Shown here: positions 24,293-35,713 of the stretch, one piece after another | Layout: each line of letters starts with the position of its first letter | Position numbering within the stretch: position 1 is the stretch's first letter | Assembly: GCF_900141715.1 (NCBI RefSeq) | Contig: NZ_FQYK01000001.1 | Span: forward strand, 558,001-622,000 | Direction: 5' to 3' | Length of the DNA: 64,000 bases | DNA from: Algibacter luteus | GTDB lineage: Bacteria > Bacteroidota > Bacteroidia > Flavobacteriales > Flavobacteriaceae | Made by a program: the position numbers and the translations under genes | The notes under the pieces: generated by a model | Told to the model about the DNA's origin: nothing | Databases searched by the model: none | The model's input: only the letters and a program-made list of their open reading frames with translations

Positions 24293-26661
24293 GATTCTAT
24301 TTCTTTCATTAAATCTTGGTAGGTATAAAATGCTTTATCATCTTCATTTTTATGATAAAGTACACTTACACGAATGGCTTTTAAGCCTGTTACTGCTTGT
24401 AAATCTTGAAGCTCAACAATTTCAACATCGTCATCTAAATAGTGTTTAGACTGCAAGAATTTAATATATCTTAGGTATTCTATTTCGTCTTGTTTTTGCG
24501 AGTATACAATACTTATTTTACCTTTTTGGGTAACACGCTCATTAGTCCCTTTAATAAAGGCTTTATCTACACGCTTCTTTACGATTTCGTATCGTGCATT
24601 GTAAGTTCCATCAACATCAAATTGTTTTTCGTCCATTCTAAAACTAATGGATAATGGCTGACTAAACACTAAAATCATAGAGGCCACATCAAGAGCTACT
24701 GGAAAATCAGATTTCATCTGGTAATAATTATTTTCCATTTCGCACATCACTTGCAATTGCCATAAACGCAAATTATACAGGTAAATAGGATTGAAGCTAT
24801 CTTCCCTTGTAATAGATTCACCAATGTACATATTATGCTCCACGCCATCAGTTTTAAAACGTTCAAAATAATGTGAATACATAGCTTGTGCTTCTTCTTG
24901 CTTTTTATCTAACAAGAAAGCCATTTCAGAATTTATTTTTGCGATGGTTTCATCATAAGCCTTTCTATGTTTATAAAGCACATTCAAGCTATCATCTATA
25001 CTTTCGCGATATTGATGTATTTGTTCTTTCCATTTATCATTGACTTGCAAATGCTCTAAAACGGGTTCTATGTCATCTTTTAAAAATGACGAGATTTGCT
25101 GCTCACTATCTACCTGAAAATTCGATTTTATACCTTCCAGGTAATTATTAATTTGATAAATATACTGCTCGTAAATAGGAAGCGGTTCTTCTTTTAGAAC
25201 ACCTTCAATAATATCTTTTACAGCTTTGAGTTGTAAAGATAAATCTTGTTGCGTAGCCGTATTTCTCGCTTCTGAAGATCCTTTAATATCCATTTGCCCA
25301 TAAAGAGGATAAATATTATCAAAAGCTATCTTTTTAAAATTTGGTTCTAGACCGTTAAGTTCATCTTTAATGAAGTTTCTGGCTTCCATTATAAATCGCC
25401 ATTTCACACTAGGGTGAATAGAGGTGCATTCTTGCTGAATAATGGCCTCAATTAAATTTTCTTCTTCATTTTTAGAACGTTCTACCGCTGAAACGATGAA
25501 TGGCATCACATCAACCAGTTTGTTGGCATTAATACTGTTTAAAACCCTTGGTTTATCGGATACAATTTCTAAAATACCCATTAAACCATCGTCATTAGCA
25601 ATGGGTGCAAAAATGGCACTTTTAATCTGTTGATTGTATAAACTTAAGATATGAGGTGCACGTCCTTTGGATTTTTTATACATGGCATCAACATCTGACA
25701 CCGAAAAGTATTTATTTTCTTTTAATAATCTGTTATAAGACCAACTACACAAAGCATCAAAACAACTGTTACTTTCTAAATCTCCGAGTAAATAACTATT
25801 CATTCCCACGCCATGAACATGCTGAAACGTATCCGTTTCTTCGTCATAAATTGAAAAACCAACTTTAATGTTTTTAATTCCTAATAATGAAGAAAAGATT
25901 TTATGAAACTCATTCATAAAGCTTTCGTCTTTTCGCTTTTCTTCACCAATAAGACTTGATTTTATATTGGAAATGGATTGATCGTCGGTAACATCAAACA
26001 TATTAGATATTACGAAGCCTTTAAATGTATAACTGTTAGGTGGAAATTTCTCTTTCCAAAGCGCTATGTTTTCAAAATTATCCAACAATTCATTGTAATC
26101 TGCTTCAGTAATTTTTTTTGCATTTTCAGTGGGAGTGATTTCGCAAAAGTCTGCATTATAAAGAATTTTATAATAACGGATGACTCCATTTGCATCCGGA
26201 ATTTCGTAATAAAAGGGTCTTTTAAAATTTAAATCGTAACCGTAACAGAAATTTAAAATAATAGCACATGCAAAAATGTAGGTATCATCTTCTGGCATGT
26301 TTTTTATTTGAAGTTCAAAATCTTTCCCTGCCGTTTTTATTATATTCTTAAAACGTTCTGAAGCATTAAATACCAAATTATGAAGAGGTACTGATGCTGT
26401 TTTAATCTCGTTATTAGTTAAAATAGGATTAAAAGTATCGCGCAAGACAGCTTTAATTTCGTTTTCTTTACTTTTCAGCATAGATAAATCGCTAAAACCC
26501 TCACGTAACTCTGGGTGGTTTTTAGCAATTTTTAAAATGCGAGAAGCATTAGCAACTACAATTTCGTCTTTGCTTTTAGCCAAAGTTTCATAGTGCTCTA
26601 GCAACTTACTAAAACTAATTTTTAATTTAAAAGGCGAATTAATATTGTCGTTGATATCCAT
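24289..26661 (-). CDS. large GAF-domain protein of unknown function
   Basis: A 790-residue soluble protein. Residues ~240-395 look like a GAF domain (FHKIFSSLLGIKNIKVGFSIYD, then SAIFAPIANDDGLMGILEIVSD). The N-terminal 230 residues and the long C-terminal part (~400-790), helical and rich in Glu and Lys, match nothing I can name. No kinase, cyclase or DNA-binding motif is visible, so any output domain is not obvious. Its stop overlaps the stop of the HD-Pycsar gene (convergent). A sensory or scaffold role is plausible, not shown. Confidence 0.65.
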   Translation of the reverse strand: MDINDNINSPFKLKISFSKLLEHYETLAKSKDEIVVANASRILKIAKNHPELREGFSDLSMLKSKENEIKAVLRDTFNPILTNNEIKTASVPLHNLVFNASERFKNIIKTAGKDFELQIKNMPEDDTYIFACAIILNFCYGYDLNFKRPFYYEIPDANGVIRYYKILYNADFCEITPTENAKKITEADYNELLDNFENIALWKEKFPPNSYTFKGFVISNMFDVTDDQSISNIKSSLIGEEKRKDESFMNEFHKIFSSLLGIKNIKVGFSIYDEETDTFQHVHGVGMNSYLLGDLESNSCFDALCSWSYNRLLKENKYFSVSDVDAMYKKSKGRAPHILSLYNQQIKSAIFAPIANDDGLMGILEIVSDKPRVLNSINANKLVDVMPFIVSAVERSKNEEENLIEAIIQQECTSIHPSVKWRFIMEARNFIKDELNGLEPNFKKIAFDNIYPLYGQMDIKGSSEARNTATQQDLSLQLKAVKDIIEGVLKEEPLPIYEQYIYQINNYLEGIKSNFQVDSEQQISSFLKDDIEPVLEHLQVNDKWKEQIHQYRESIDDSLNVLYKHRKAYDETIAKINSEMAFLLDKKQEEAQAMYSHYFERFKTDGVEHNMYIGESITREDSFNPIYLYNLRLWQLQVMCEMENNYYQMKSDFPVALDVASMILVFSQPLSISFRMDEKQFDVDGTYNARYEIVKKRVDKAFIKGTNERVTQKGKISIVYSQKQDEIEYLRYIKFLQSKHYLDDDVEIVELQDLQAVTGLKAIRVSVLYHKNEDDKAFYTYQDLMKEIES

Positions 26662-26681
26662 TGAATAACATGCTTATAATA

Positions 26682-26689
26682 CAAAGTTA
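26682..26689 (-). promoter_or_regulatory. candidate -7 element for the GAF gene
   Basis: On the minus strand TAACTTTG (TAnnTTTG) lies 20 bases before the GAF start codon and would give a short leader. A -33 element is not clear. Confidence 0.3.
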
Positions 26690-26760
26690 CAAATTAATGA
26701 CTTAGTCGATATCTAAGAGACTACCTAACAGCATTTTTGTTACTCCAATAACGTATCATT

Positions 26761-28413
26761 TTATAGCTTTTCCAGAAGAACAATATTGAATTTTGAATCT
26801 ATAATAATTTTGCCATCCTTTACTTTCTGAGACTTATTAGAATAGTTATCTAGCAACATATCTCCATCATTGAATATTCTAGAAACATTAATAACCTTTT
26901 GGCCTAAAGGTAAATCTAAACCTACAACCACTAAGTCATTAAATTTATCTTTTGAAAAGCTTCTATAAAAAACATAGGGTTCTTCCGTAATCATTTGGTG
27001 CATACCAGCTCCAATGGCAGGATGGTTCGCCCTAAACTTCCCTAGTTTTTGCCAATGTAATAATATGTGTTGTGTTTCCGGATTATTATCAATAGCCTCC
27101 CAATTCATGAAAGAACGCAAAGTAGCATCTCCAACAGTGCCTTCTACAACCAAGGAGCGTGCAGATTCATCACCATAATACACCTGAGAAGCACCAGGAC
27201 ATAACAATAATTTCGTTGCAGTTTCAAATGGCTTTTCTCTGTTTGCATCAAAAGGCTGTCCGTCGTCATGAGAACTTAAATAATTCAAAACGCTATAGCC
27301 TTTTAATTCTGAATTTAAAATATCAGAATATTTTTTAAACATAGACTCAGTTGAAAGTTGAGACGCATTCCATTTTAACTCAAAATTGATTAAACCGTTA
27401 AAAGCATCGTCAAAATAGTTGACTTTTTTATCGCCAAAATCAAACGCTTTTGTTGCCGAAATTCCATAATTATAAACTTCACCAACTAAATAAAAGTTAT
27501 TATTATCAAGGACTTTATCTGGATTATTCTGTTTAAACTTTTCAAAGGCATAATCACATTCATCTTTAAATTCTTGCCAAACATATTCTTCAACATGTTT
27601 TACGGTATCCACTCGATAACCATCAATCCCAAATTCTGTTATGTAATCGGTAAGCCATTTCATAATGTAAAATCTCGGAGCTCTTGGGTGTCCTGTTCGT
27701 TCAAAAAAAGCATTTAACTCTTCAACCTCCTTATCATATCTGCCTTCTGTTTTCCACTTTTCTACAAGTTGTTCTGGCAATTCTACTGGCTCGTTACTTT
27801 CTGTTTTAATATCTGGTAAGTTTTTAACCAAAGTACAAGTAATAGTATTCTCGTAAGATTGATAATCGCACTGCGGTTCTGTTCTAACCCAGCTTGATGG
27901 CCATACAGGGTCTTTTACTGTTACTGGCCCTGTGTGATTTATAACCGCATCTAATAAAACACGAATGCCTTTTTTGTGTGCAGCTTCAATCAATTCGTGC
28001 AAGTCTGCTTTGGTTCCAAAATTAGGATCTAAGGTGGTCCAATCGCTAGCCCAATAACCGTGAAACCCATAACTTAAACCAGTGCCTTCATCTGTTCCAC
28101 CATGAATTTGCTCCACAATCGGAGTCATCCAAATAGCATTTATTCCTAAATCGGAAAAATAGTCCTCGTTTATTTTTTGTGTAACACCTTTAATATCGCC
28201 ACCTTTAAATCCACGAAGTTTTCCTGTTTCCAGTGATCTATCAAAATTAACATCGTTAGAGGTGTCGCCATTATTAAACCTATCGGTAAGTAAAAAATAG
28301 ATATTGGCACCTTCCCATACAAAAGGCGCTTCAGGTTTTTCTTGGGCTACTGTTTTTTTGTTATCGCAATTAAAAAAAACTAAAAAAGCAAAGAGGATTA
28401 AATAATACTTCAT
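26761..28413 (-). CDS. GH13 alpha-amylase lipoprotein (MalS-like)
   Basis: A 550-residue secreted lipoprotein (signal ending FFNC, Cys16). The GH13 barrel has NAIWMTPI, LLDAVINHTG, GIDGYRVDTVKHV (nucleophile Asp), FYLVGEVYNYG (acid/base Glu) and YLSSHDDGQP (third Asp). The insertion at ~175-260 containing two cysteines (PQCDYQ and TITCTL) and its overall shape resemble periplasmic alpha-amylase MalS. It should cleave internal alpha-1,4 bonds of maltodextrins on the periplasmic or outer side. It is the last gene of the minus arm of the alpha-glucan locus; 54 bases separate it from the next GH13. Confidence 0.88.
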   Translation of the reverse strand: MKYYLILFAFLVFFNCDNKKTVAQEKPEAPFVWEGANIYFLLTDRFNNGDTSNDVNFDRSLETGKLRGFKGGDIKGVTQKINEDYFSDLGINAIWMTPIVEQIHGGTDEGTGLSYGFHGYWASDWTTLDPNFGTKADLHELIEAAHKKGIRVLLDAVINHTGPVTVKDPVWPSSWVRTEPQCDYQSYENTITCTLVKNLPDIKTESNEPVELPEQLVEKWKTEGRYDKEVEELNAFFERTGHPRAPRFYIMKWLTDYITEFGIDGYRVDTVKHVEEYVWQEFKDECDYAFEKFKQNNPDKVLDNNNFYLVGEVYNYGISATKAFDFGDKKVNYFDDAFNGLINFELKWNASQLSTESMFKKYSDILNSELKGYSVLNYLSSHDDGQPFDANREKPFETATKLLLCPGASQVYYGDESARSLVVEGTVGDATLRSFMNWEAIDNNPETQHILLHWQKLGKFRANHPAIGAGMHQMITEEPYVFYRSFSKDKFNDLVVVGLDLPLGQKVINVSRIFNDGDMLLDNYSNKSQKVKDGKIIIDSKFNIVLLEKL

Positions 28414-28467
28414 GATGTTTCTATTTTTTACAACTTTAAGGGTTTAAAAATAAGTTAGACTTATTTA

Positions 28468-30348
28468 TTAATTCAATTTCAAAATAAACGACTCCAATGG
28501 TTTAATATCCACCCTAACTTCTGCTTTATTACCGCTAACTTTTAATTTCGAAGTATAGCTTTTATATAATTGATCAACAACAGTATAATCACCATTTTTT
28601 AAATCCCATTTCTCTATAATATTTTGAGGAATACTTAACTCAAATCCGTACGTGTTTTTTGCATTAAAATTTGAAATAATTATTAATTTTTCATTATGAC
28701 TCCAACGTACAAAAGACAGCACTTTGTTATTATACCATTCGGTATTTTGAATGTTATGTATGTGTATGTCTTGATAATATCCTGTTAGAGCAGAACTGTT
28801 TAAGGTGAAGTTTAACAGCCGCTTATAAAAATCTCTTAATTCATTTTCATCTGAAGTCAGTTGACCACCATCAAATTGTTTATTATTTAACCAACGCTGA
28901 TGCGCGGGAACACCAATATAATCAAATATTGACGTTCTGGTTGGTGATCCAAATCCTGCATGTTCTGATCCATCTTCGCCTACTTCCTGTCCGAAATAAA
29001 TCATTGTAGGAGCCGTTGTTGATGTTGCAGAAACAACCATAGCAGGCTTGCCTTTTCTAGCATTTCCTGCAAAATCCGGACTTGCAATACGTTGTTCGTC
29101 ATGATTCTCAAGAAAATGAAGCATATGGTGTTCTATATCTTTTAAATCATCTAAAATTGGAGGGATGTGCTTGGTTTTGCCTTTACCCTGCATGATGCTT
29201 TTTATGGTATCATACAACTGTACTTTATCATACAGATAATCCATTTTTCCCTTTTTTATATAATCTCTATACAATGTAGGATTGTAAACTTCGGCCAATA
29301 GAAAAGCATCGGGGTTTTTCATTTTTATAGCTGAGTTCATAAAACTCCAAAATTCAACTGGAACCATTTCTGCCATATCGTAACGAAACCCATCCACACC
29401 TTTTTCTATCCAATACAAAGCAATATCTCTAAACTTAATCCATGAATTAGGAACTACTTTATCTTGCCAAAATTCGAAATGCTTTTTATAATCTTCATTT
29501 TCAAAGCCTGCTGGAAGCTCATCAAAATCTTTTTGACCGTCAGGAGTAATTCCGTAATTTACCTTTACCGTTTCATACCAATCGTTCATATCGGGCTGAG
29601 ACTTTCTGGACCCATTTCCTGTCCATTTAGAGGGTTTTTCTAAGAATTTACCATCTTCTAATGGATGTTTTTCATCTCCTAAAGGTGAGTAACCATGTTT
29701 CCATATTGGTACTTTAAAACTTTCGTTAGGATTGTAATAGAAGTTATTGTTTACATGATAAACCACCGAATTGTCATCTTCTTCTCCGAAATCTTTAACT
29801 CCTTTTGGTTTTGATAAACTTATATAATTTCGTGCTACATGATTGGGCACAATATCAATAATCACCTTCAAGCTAGCTTGATGAGTTCGTTCAATCAAGG
29901 CTTGAAATTCTTCCAACCTATTTTCAACATTTTCTGCCAAATCTGGATTTACATTGTAATAATCTTTTACCGCATAGGGAGATCCTGCACGTCCTTTTAC
30001 AACATCTGGGTCGTCGTTTGAGATACCAAATTTTGAATAATCGTTTATAACAGCGTGGTGAGGAACACCAGTATACCAAATATGACTTACACCCAAATCT
30101 TTAATTTCTTTTAAAGCTTTCTCTGTAAAATCATTGAATTTACCTATGCCATTTTCTTTAATGGTTCCCCAAGGTTTATTAGTGGTATTTGTATTACCAA
30201 ACAAACGTGTAAAAACTTGATATACAACGTACTTCTTCTTTAAAGTTACATCTTCATTTCCTTGCATTTCTTGATCCGCTTTCTTACTATTTTCGCAGCT
30301 TAATCCCATTATCATTATTACTAAAACTATATTTTTTATTGATTTCAT
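28468..30348 (-). CDS. GH13 alpha-amylase-family lipoprotein
   Basis: A 626-residue lipoprotein (signal ending MGLSC). The GH13 barrel shows VSHIWYTGV, IIDIVPNHVARNY, GVDGFRYDMAEMVPV (nucleophile Asp), FLLAEVYNPTLY (acid/base Glu) and FLENHDEQR (third Asp). The C-terminal ~90 residues form a beta-sandwich. It contains several insertions, including KPSKWTGNGSRKSQPDMND, which help set it apart from the MalS-like neighbour. It probably acts on maltodextrins in the periplasm. Its ATG overlaps the TAA of the esterase gene by one base, so translation is coupled. The product specificity cannot be read. Confidence 0.88.
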   Translation of the reverse strand: MKSIKNIVLVIMIMGLSCENSKKADQEMQGNEDVTLKKKYVVYQVFTRLFGNTNTTNKPWGTIKENGIGKFNDFTEKALKEIKDLGVSHIWYTGVPHHAVINDYSKFGISNDDPDVVKGRAGSPYAVKDYYNVNPDLAENVENRLEEFQALIERTHQASLKVIIDIVPNHVARNYISLSKPKGVKDFGEEDDNSVVYHVNNNFYYNPNESFKVPIWKHGYSPLGDEKHPLEDGKFLEKPSKWTGNGSRKSQPDMNDWYETVKVNYGITPDGQKDFDELPAGFENEDYKKHFEFWQDKVVPNSWIKFRDIALYWIEKGVDGFRYDMAEMVPVEFWSFMNSAIKMKNPDAFLLAEVYNPTLYRDYIKKGKMDYLYDKVQLYDTIKSIMQGKGKTKHIPPILDDLKDIEHHMLHFLENHDEQRIASPDFAGNARKGKPAMVVSATSTTAPTMIYFGQEVGEDGSEHAGFGSPTRTSIFDYIGVPAHQRWLNNKQFDGGQLTSDENELRDFYKRLLNFTLNSSALTGYYQDIHIHNIQNTEWYNNKVLSFVRWSHNEKLIIISNFNAKNTYGFELSIPQNIIEKWDLKNGDYTVVDQLYKSYTSKLKVSGNKAEVRVDIKPLESFILKLN

Positions 30349-31532
30349 TATTTATTGTTATTCAAATTAAATAACCAGGTTATGGCTTCTTTAAACTCAG
30401 ATTTCCAAAACGACTCACTGTGAATTCCATTGGCAACTGTTTTTTCATGAATATTTTCACTGTTAAACCCATTTTCTTTCATGAGCGAAACCATGTTTCG
30501 AGCATTTTCCACCATATTATCACTCTCTTTTCCACCTGTTAAAAAATACATGCGGTTCTCTTTTAAATTAGCACGCGATTTTGTGAATTCAAAACTTTCA
30601 TTCGCGAACCAAAAAGAAGGAGAAAAAACACCTGCTTTTCCAAATATCTCTGGTTTCGACATAGTAGCATAAAACGAAAATAAGCCTCCTAAAGACGAAC
30701 CCATAATAGCGGTATGTTCAGCATCCGATTTGGTTCGAAAAGCCTTATCAATTTCAGGCTTTAATGTGTTAATTATAAAGTCTAAATACTGTTCCCCTTC
30801 GCCTTTTCCATATTTAACATTGTCCCATGCCGAATATTCATTTATTCGTTTTTCATTACCATGATTAATAGCAACTACAATGAGACCAAAACCTGTTTCT
30901 TGATGCAATGTGTTTAAAGTTTCATCAACCTCCCATTCACCACTATAAGAGGTAGAAACATCGTATACATTTTGCCCATCTTGAATATAAAGTACGGGGT
31001 AATGAGATTTGGTAGTTTCATAATTGGGCGGCAAATACACACTTATTTTTCGCTTTCTATTTAATTGAGGAATGAAAAATTCTTCTGAAAAAATATGAAC
31101 ATTTTCAGAGGCAGTTGATGGTTTGTTTTGTGGCTGTCCATCATTCCAATTCAAGATACTTACTAAAACTGTGTCCTTAGTATTATTAAACGAATAAATG
31201 CGGTTATCAATAGGGTTTCCATCTAATTTACACTCTACATTACCCCAGTTTCCTTTTGTGAATTTATAACTTATGGTTTCCTTATCCTTTGGTATGTTTA
31301 TAAGGTAGGTGTTCTTAACTTTTTTTAATTTGAATAGTTCTTGACCACCCGTCCACCCTTCAAAATCACCCGAAATAAAAACTTCATCTTTAAAATTGTG
31401 ATTTTTGGGCAAATCTTTTACAATGAAAGTTACAACCTTATCTGCTAAAATAGTATTTTCAGTTTGTGCTTGTGTTGTAGCACAGGAGAATTGAATTAAA
31501 ACTAAAAAGAATATGAAAAACTGATTTTTCAT
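30348..31532 (-). CDS. alpha/beta-hydrolase esterase with N-terminal starch-binding-like domain
   Basis: I start it at the ATG at 31530-31532, which gives the lipoprotein signal MKNQFFIFFLVLIQFSC; a TTG nine bases earlier is not needed. Residues ~30-125 look like a CBM20/E-set domain (VFISGDFEGWTGGQELFKL, then ISYKFTKGNWGNVEC). Residues ~140-394 are an esterase-D/feruloyl-type hydrolase with the nucleophile elbow GSSLGGLFSF and a likely terminal His (NGIHSESFW). It sits between GH13 genes of an alpha-glucan locus. It may remove acyl groups from a glucan or bind it, but no substrate is shown. Confidence 0.82.
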   Translation of the reverse strand: MKNQFFIFFLVLIQFSCATTQAQTENTILADKVVTFIVKDLPKNHNFKDEVFISGDFEGWTGGQELFKLKKVKNTYLINIPKDKETISYKFTKGNWGNVECKLDGNPIDNRIYSFNNTKDTVLVSILNWNDGQPQNKPSTASENVHIFSEEFFIPQLNRKRKISVYLPPNYETTKSHYPVLYIQDGQNVYDVSTSYSGEWEVDETLNTLHQETGFGLIVVAINHGNEKRINEYSAWDNVKYGKGEGEQYLDFIINTLKPEIDKAFRTKSDAEHTAIMGSSLGGLFSFYATMSKPEIFGKAGVFSPSFWFANESFEFTKSRANLKENRMYFLTGGKESDNMVENARNMVSLMKENGFNSENIHEKTVANGIHSESFWKSEFKEAITWLFNLNNNK

Positions 31533-31577
31533 TTGATACAAAGATTACTAAAATTGCTCTAAATTATAAAAACCTAT

Positions 31578-33557
31578 TTAATTTAGTTTCGTGGTTAAAA
31601 TCACGCTTCCTTTATCTTCTAAAGTAATATTATCACCCCAAAAAAATTGATGATTTGATATAATATTTGTAACAGCCTTTCCTTTTAATCCAATTTCTGC
31701 AAATCTAGTTAAATCTAATTCAAAAGGTTTGTCATTTTTATTTATAATATGAATGACGGTCTCATCTTCGTGAATTCTAAACAAAACATAAACTCCATCT
31801 TCTGGTGCAAAATGAATGGTTTTTCCTTGGTGAATGGCTTGACTCGTTTTTCTATAATTTAGAACCTTTTTCAAGTAGGATTGCATGTCTTTTTGATCTT
31901 CGGTGAGCCCTTCCCCAGTAAATGCATTAACTTCGTCTCCATCCCAACCTCCTGGGAAATCTGTACGAATTAATCCATGGTCTCCAGGTTTATCAAAATC
32001 ATTCATTAAAATTTCGGTGCCGTAATAAATCTGCGGAATACGTGGTAAGGTTAAAATATAACTTAACGCCATTTTTGTATTAGTAATATCACCTTTTAAT
32101 TGAGTATAAATCCTGCTCATGTCATGATTATCTGGAAAAACCATAAGATCCTGAGGTTTTACATAAGCAAAATCATTAGCCAATGCTCTATAGATTTCAA
32201 TTAAACCAGAACCCCAATCTTCTTCTTCAGAAAGCCCTTTAACCACTTTTTCTTGCATCGCAAAATCCATTGGTGATTTAAGATTGGAATTATAACCGTC
32301 TTTATTAGGATTTCCTTGTTGCCAATAGGCAATGAGTAGTGGATTACTTGTCCATTCTTCGCCAACAATACTGAAATTAGGATACTCATTCATTATTTCA
32401 CCTGCCCAACGACTCATGAAGTTTTTGTCTGGATACGGATATGTATCTTGACGAATCCCTCCTAAATTAGCAGTTTCTATCCACCAAATGCTATTTTGAA
32501 TCGTGTATTGAGCCATAAATGGATTGCGTTGGTTTAAGTCTGGCATAGCAGAAACAAACCAACCTTCAGTCATGCTTTTTTTATCAATGTTTGATGCATA
32601 AATATCCTGATTGGTAGTTCTACGATGATTAGTAGTAATGCTTCTATAGCCATCTGAATTATGGGCATTCTTTTCAAAATGTGCTTGATGATTTATCCAA
32701 TCTTTAAAAGGTAAATCTTTCATCCACCAATGCTCTAAACCGCAATGATTCGCTACTTGATCCATTATTAATTTCATGCCTTTTTTAGACATAGAATCAG
32801 ACAATTCCAAATATTCTTCTAATTTTCCATAACGCGGGTCTATTTCATAAAAATTAGTCATGGCATATCCATGATACGATCCCTGAGGCATATCGTTGGT
32901 AAGCAACGGACAAGGCCATATAGCAGTGAAACCTAAATCTTCTATATAATCTAAATGCTTTGTAATGCCTTGAATATCTCCACCATGCCTAGCGTAATTA
33001 TCATTTCTATCAATGGTTTTTTCGTTAAGAGATTCTACAATATCGTTATCTGGATTACCATTTGAAAAACGATCTGGTGTAATTAAATAAATAGCATCAC
33101 TACTATTAAAACCTACGTAGTCTTCTGATGGTTTTTGTCGTGGTTTTAATTCGAAAGTATACAATAAATCCTGATCATCTTCCTTTTTAAAAATGATGTT
33201 GAATTTACCTGCATGTGTGTCTTCGGAAATATCTAAATCAATAAACAGATAATTCGGACTATCAGCTTTATGAACTTTATCAATTGAGACGCCTTGATAA
33301 TTAATTTCTACTGTTCTTTCTGAAATATCAGGATGTTGAACTAGGAGTTGCAACTTTGGATTTTTAAATCCAACCCACCAATTTAAAGGCTCTACTCTGG
33401 CAATATCTCGTCTGTCAGTTATTGAAGTAGAATATTGTTGCGCATCTGCATCCATTTCATTGTTATTTTTACAAGATAAATTTACTGCAAATACAATTAG
33501 AATCATCATAAAACCCAAGTGTTTTAAAATGTTTTTTTCAATGGCGTAAGTTTTCAT
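31578..33557 (-). CDS. susA: SusA-like GH13 neopullulanase/cyclomaltodextrinase lipoprotein
   Basis: A 659-residue lipoprotein (signal ending NLSC, Cys30). Residues ~50-155 form the N-terminal cyclomaltodextrinase Ig-like domain (EPLNWWVGFKNPKLQLLV). The GH13 barrel follows with LIMDQVANHCG, GGIRQDTYPYPD (nucleophile Asp), VGEEWTSNPLL (acid/base Glu) and FPDNHDMSRIY (third Asp). The C-terminal ~80 residues form the cyclomaltodextrinase C-domain. It is close to Bacteroides SusA in build and would hydrolyse imported maltooligosaccharides in the periplasm. It lies eight bases after the GH97 gene. The symbol is by analogy. Confidence 0.9.
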   Translation of the reverse strand: MKTYAIEKNILKHLGFMMILIVFAVNLSCKNNNEMDADAQQYSTSITDRRDIARVEPLNWWVGFKNPKLQLLVQHPDISERTVEINYQGVSIDKVHKADSPNYLFIDLDISEDTHAGKFNIIFKKEDDQDLLYTFELKPRQKPSEDYVGFNSSDAIYLITPDRFSNGNPDNDIVESLNEKTIDRNDNYARHGGDIQGITKHLDYIEDLGFTAIWPCPLLTNDMPQGSYHGYAMTNFYEIDPRYGKLEEYLELSDSMSKKGMKLIMDQVANHCGLEHWWMKDLPFKDWINHQAHFEKNAHNSDGYRSITTNHRRTTNQDIYASNIDKKSMTEGWFVSAMPDLNQRNPFMAQYTIQNSIWWIETANLGGIRQDTYPYPDKNFMSRWAGEIMNEYPNFSIVGEEWTSNPLLIAYWQQGNPNKDGYNSNLKSPMDFAMQEKVVKGLSEEEDWGSGLIEIYRALANDFAYVKPQDLMVFPDNHDMSRIYTQLKGDITNTKMALSYILTLPRIPQIYYGTEILMNDFDKPGDHGLIRTDFPGGWDGDEVNAFTGEGLTEDQKDMQSYLKKVLNYRKTSQAIHQGKTIHFAPEDGVYVLFRIHEDETVIHIINKNDKPFELDLTRFAEIGLKGKAVTNIISNHQFFWGDNITLEDKGSVILTTKLN

Positions 33558-33565
33558 AAATCGCT

Positions 33566-35686
<2,121 letters not shown>

Positions 35687-35713
35687 TTATTTTTTTTATT
35701 AAGTGGTTCTATA

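Noticed and set aside
23012-26661. A full Pycsar defence operon
   Set aside because: Only an effector-type domain is present; no pyrimidine cyclase gene was found on either side, and the neighbours (msr operon, starch locus) are housekeeping or metabolic.
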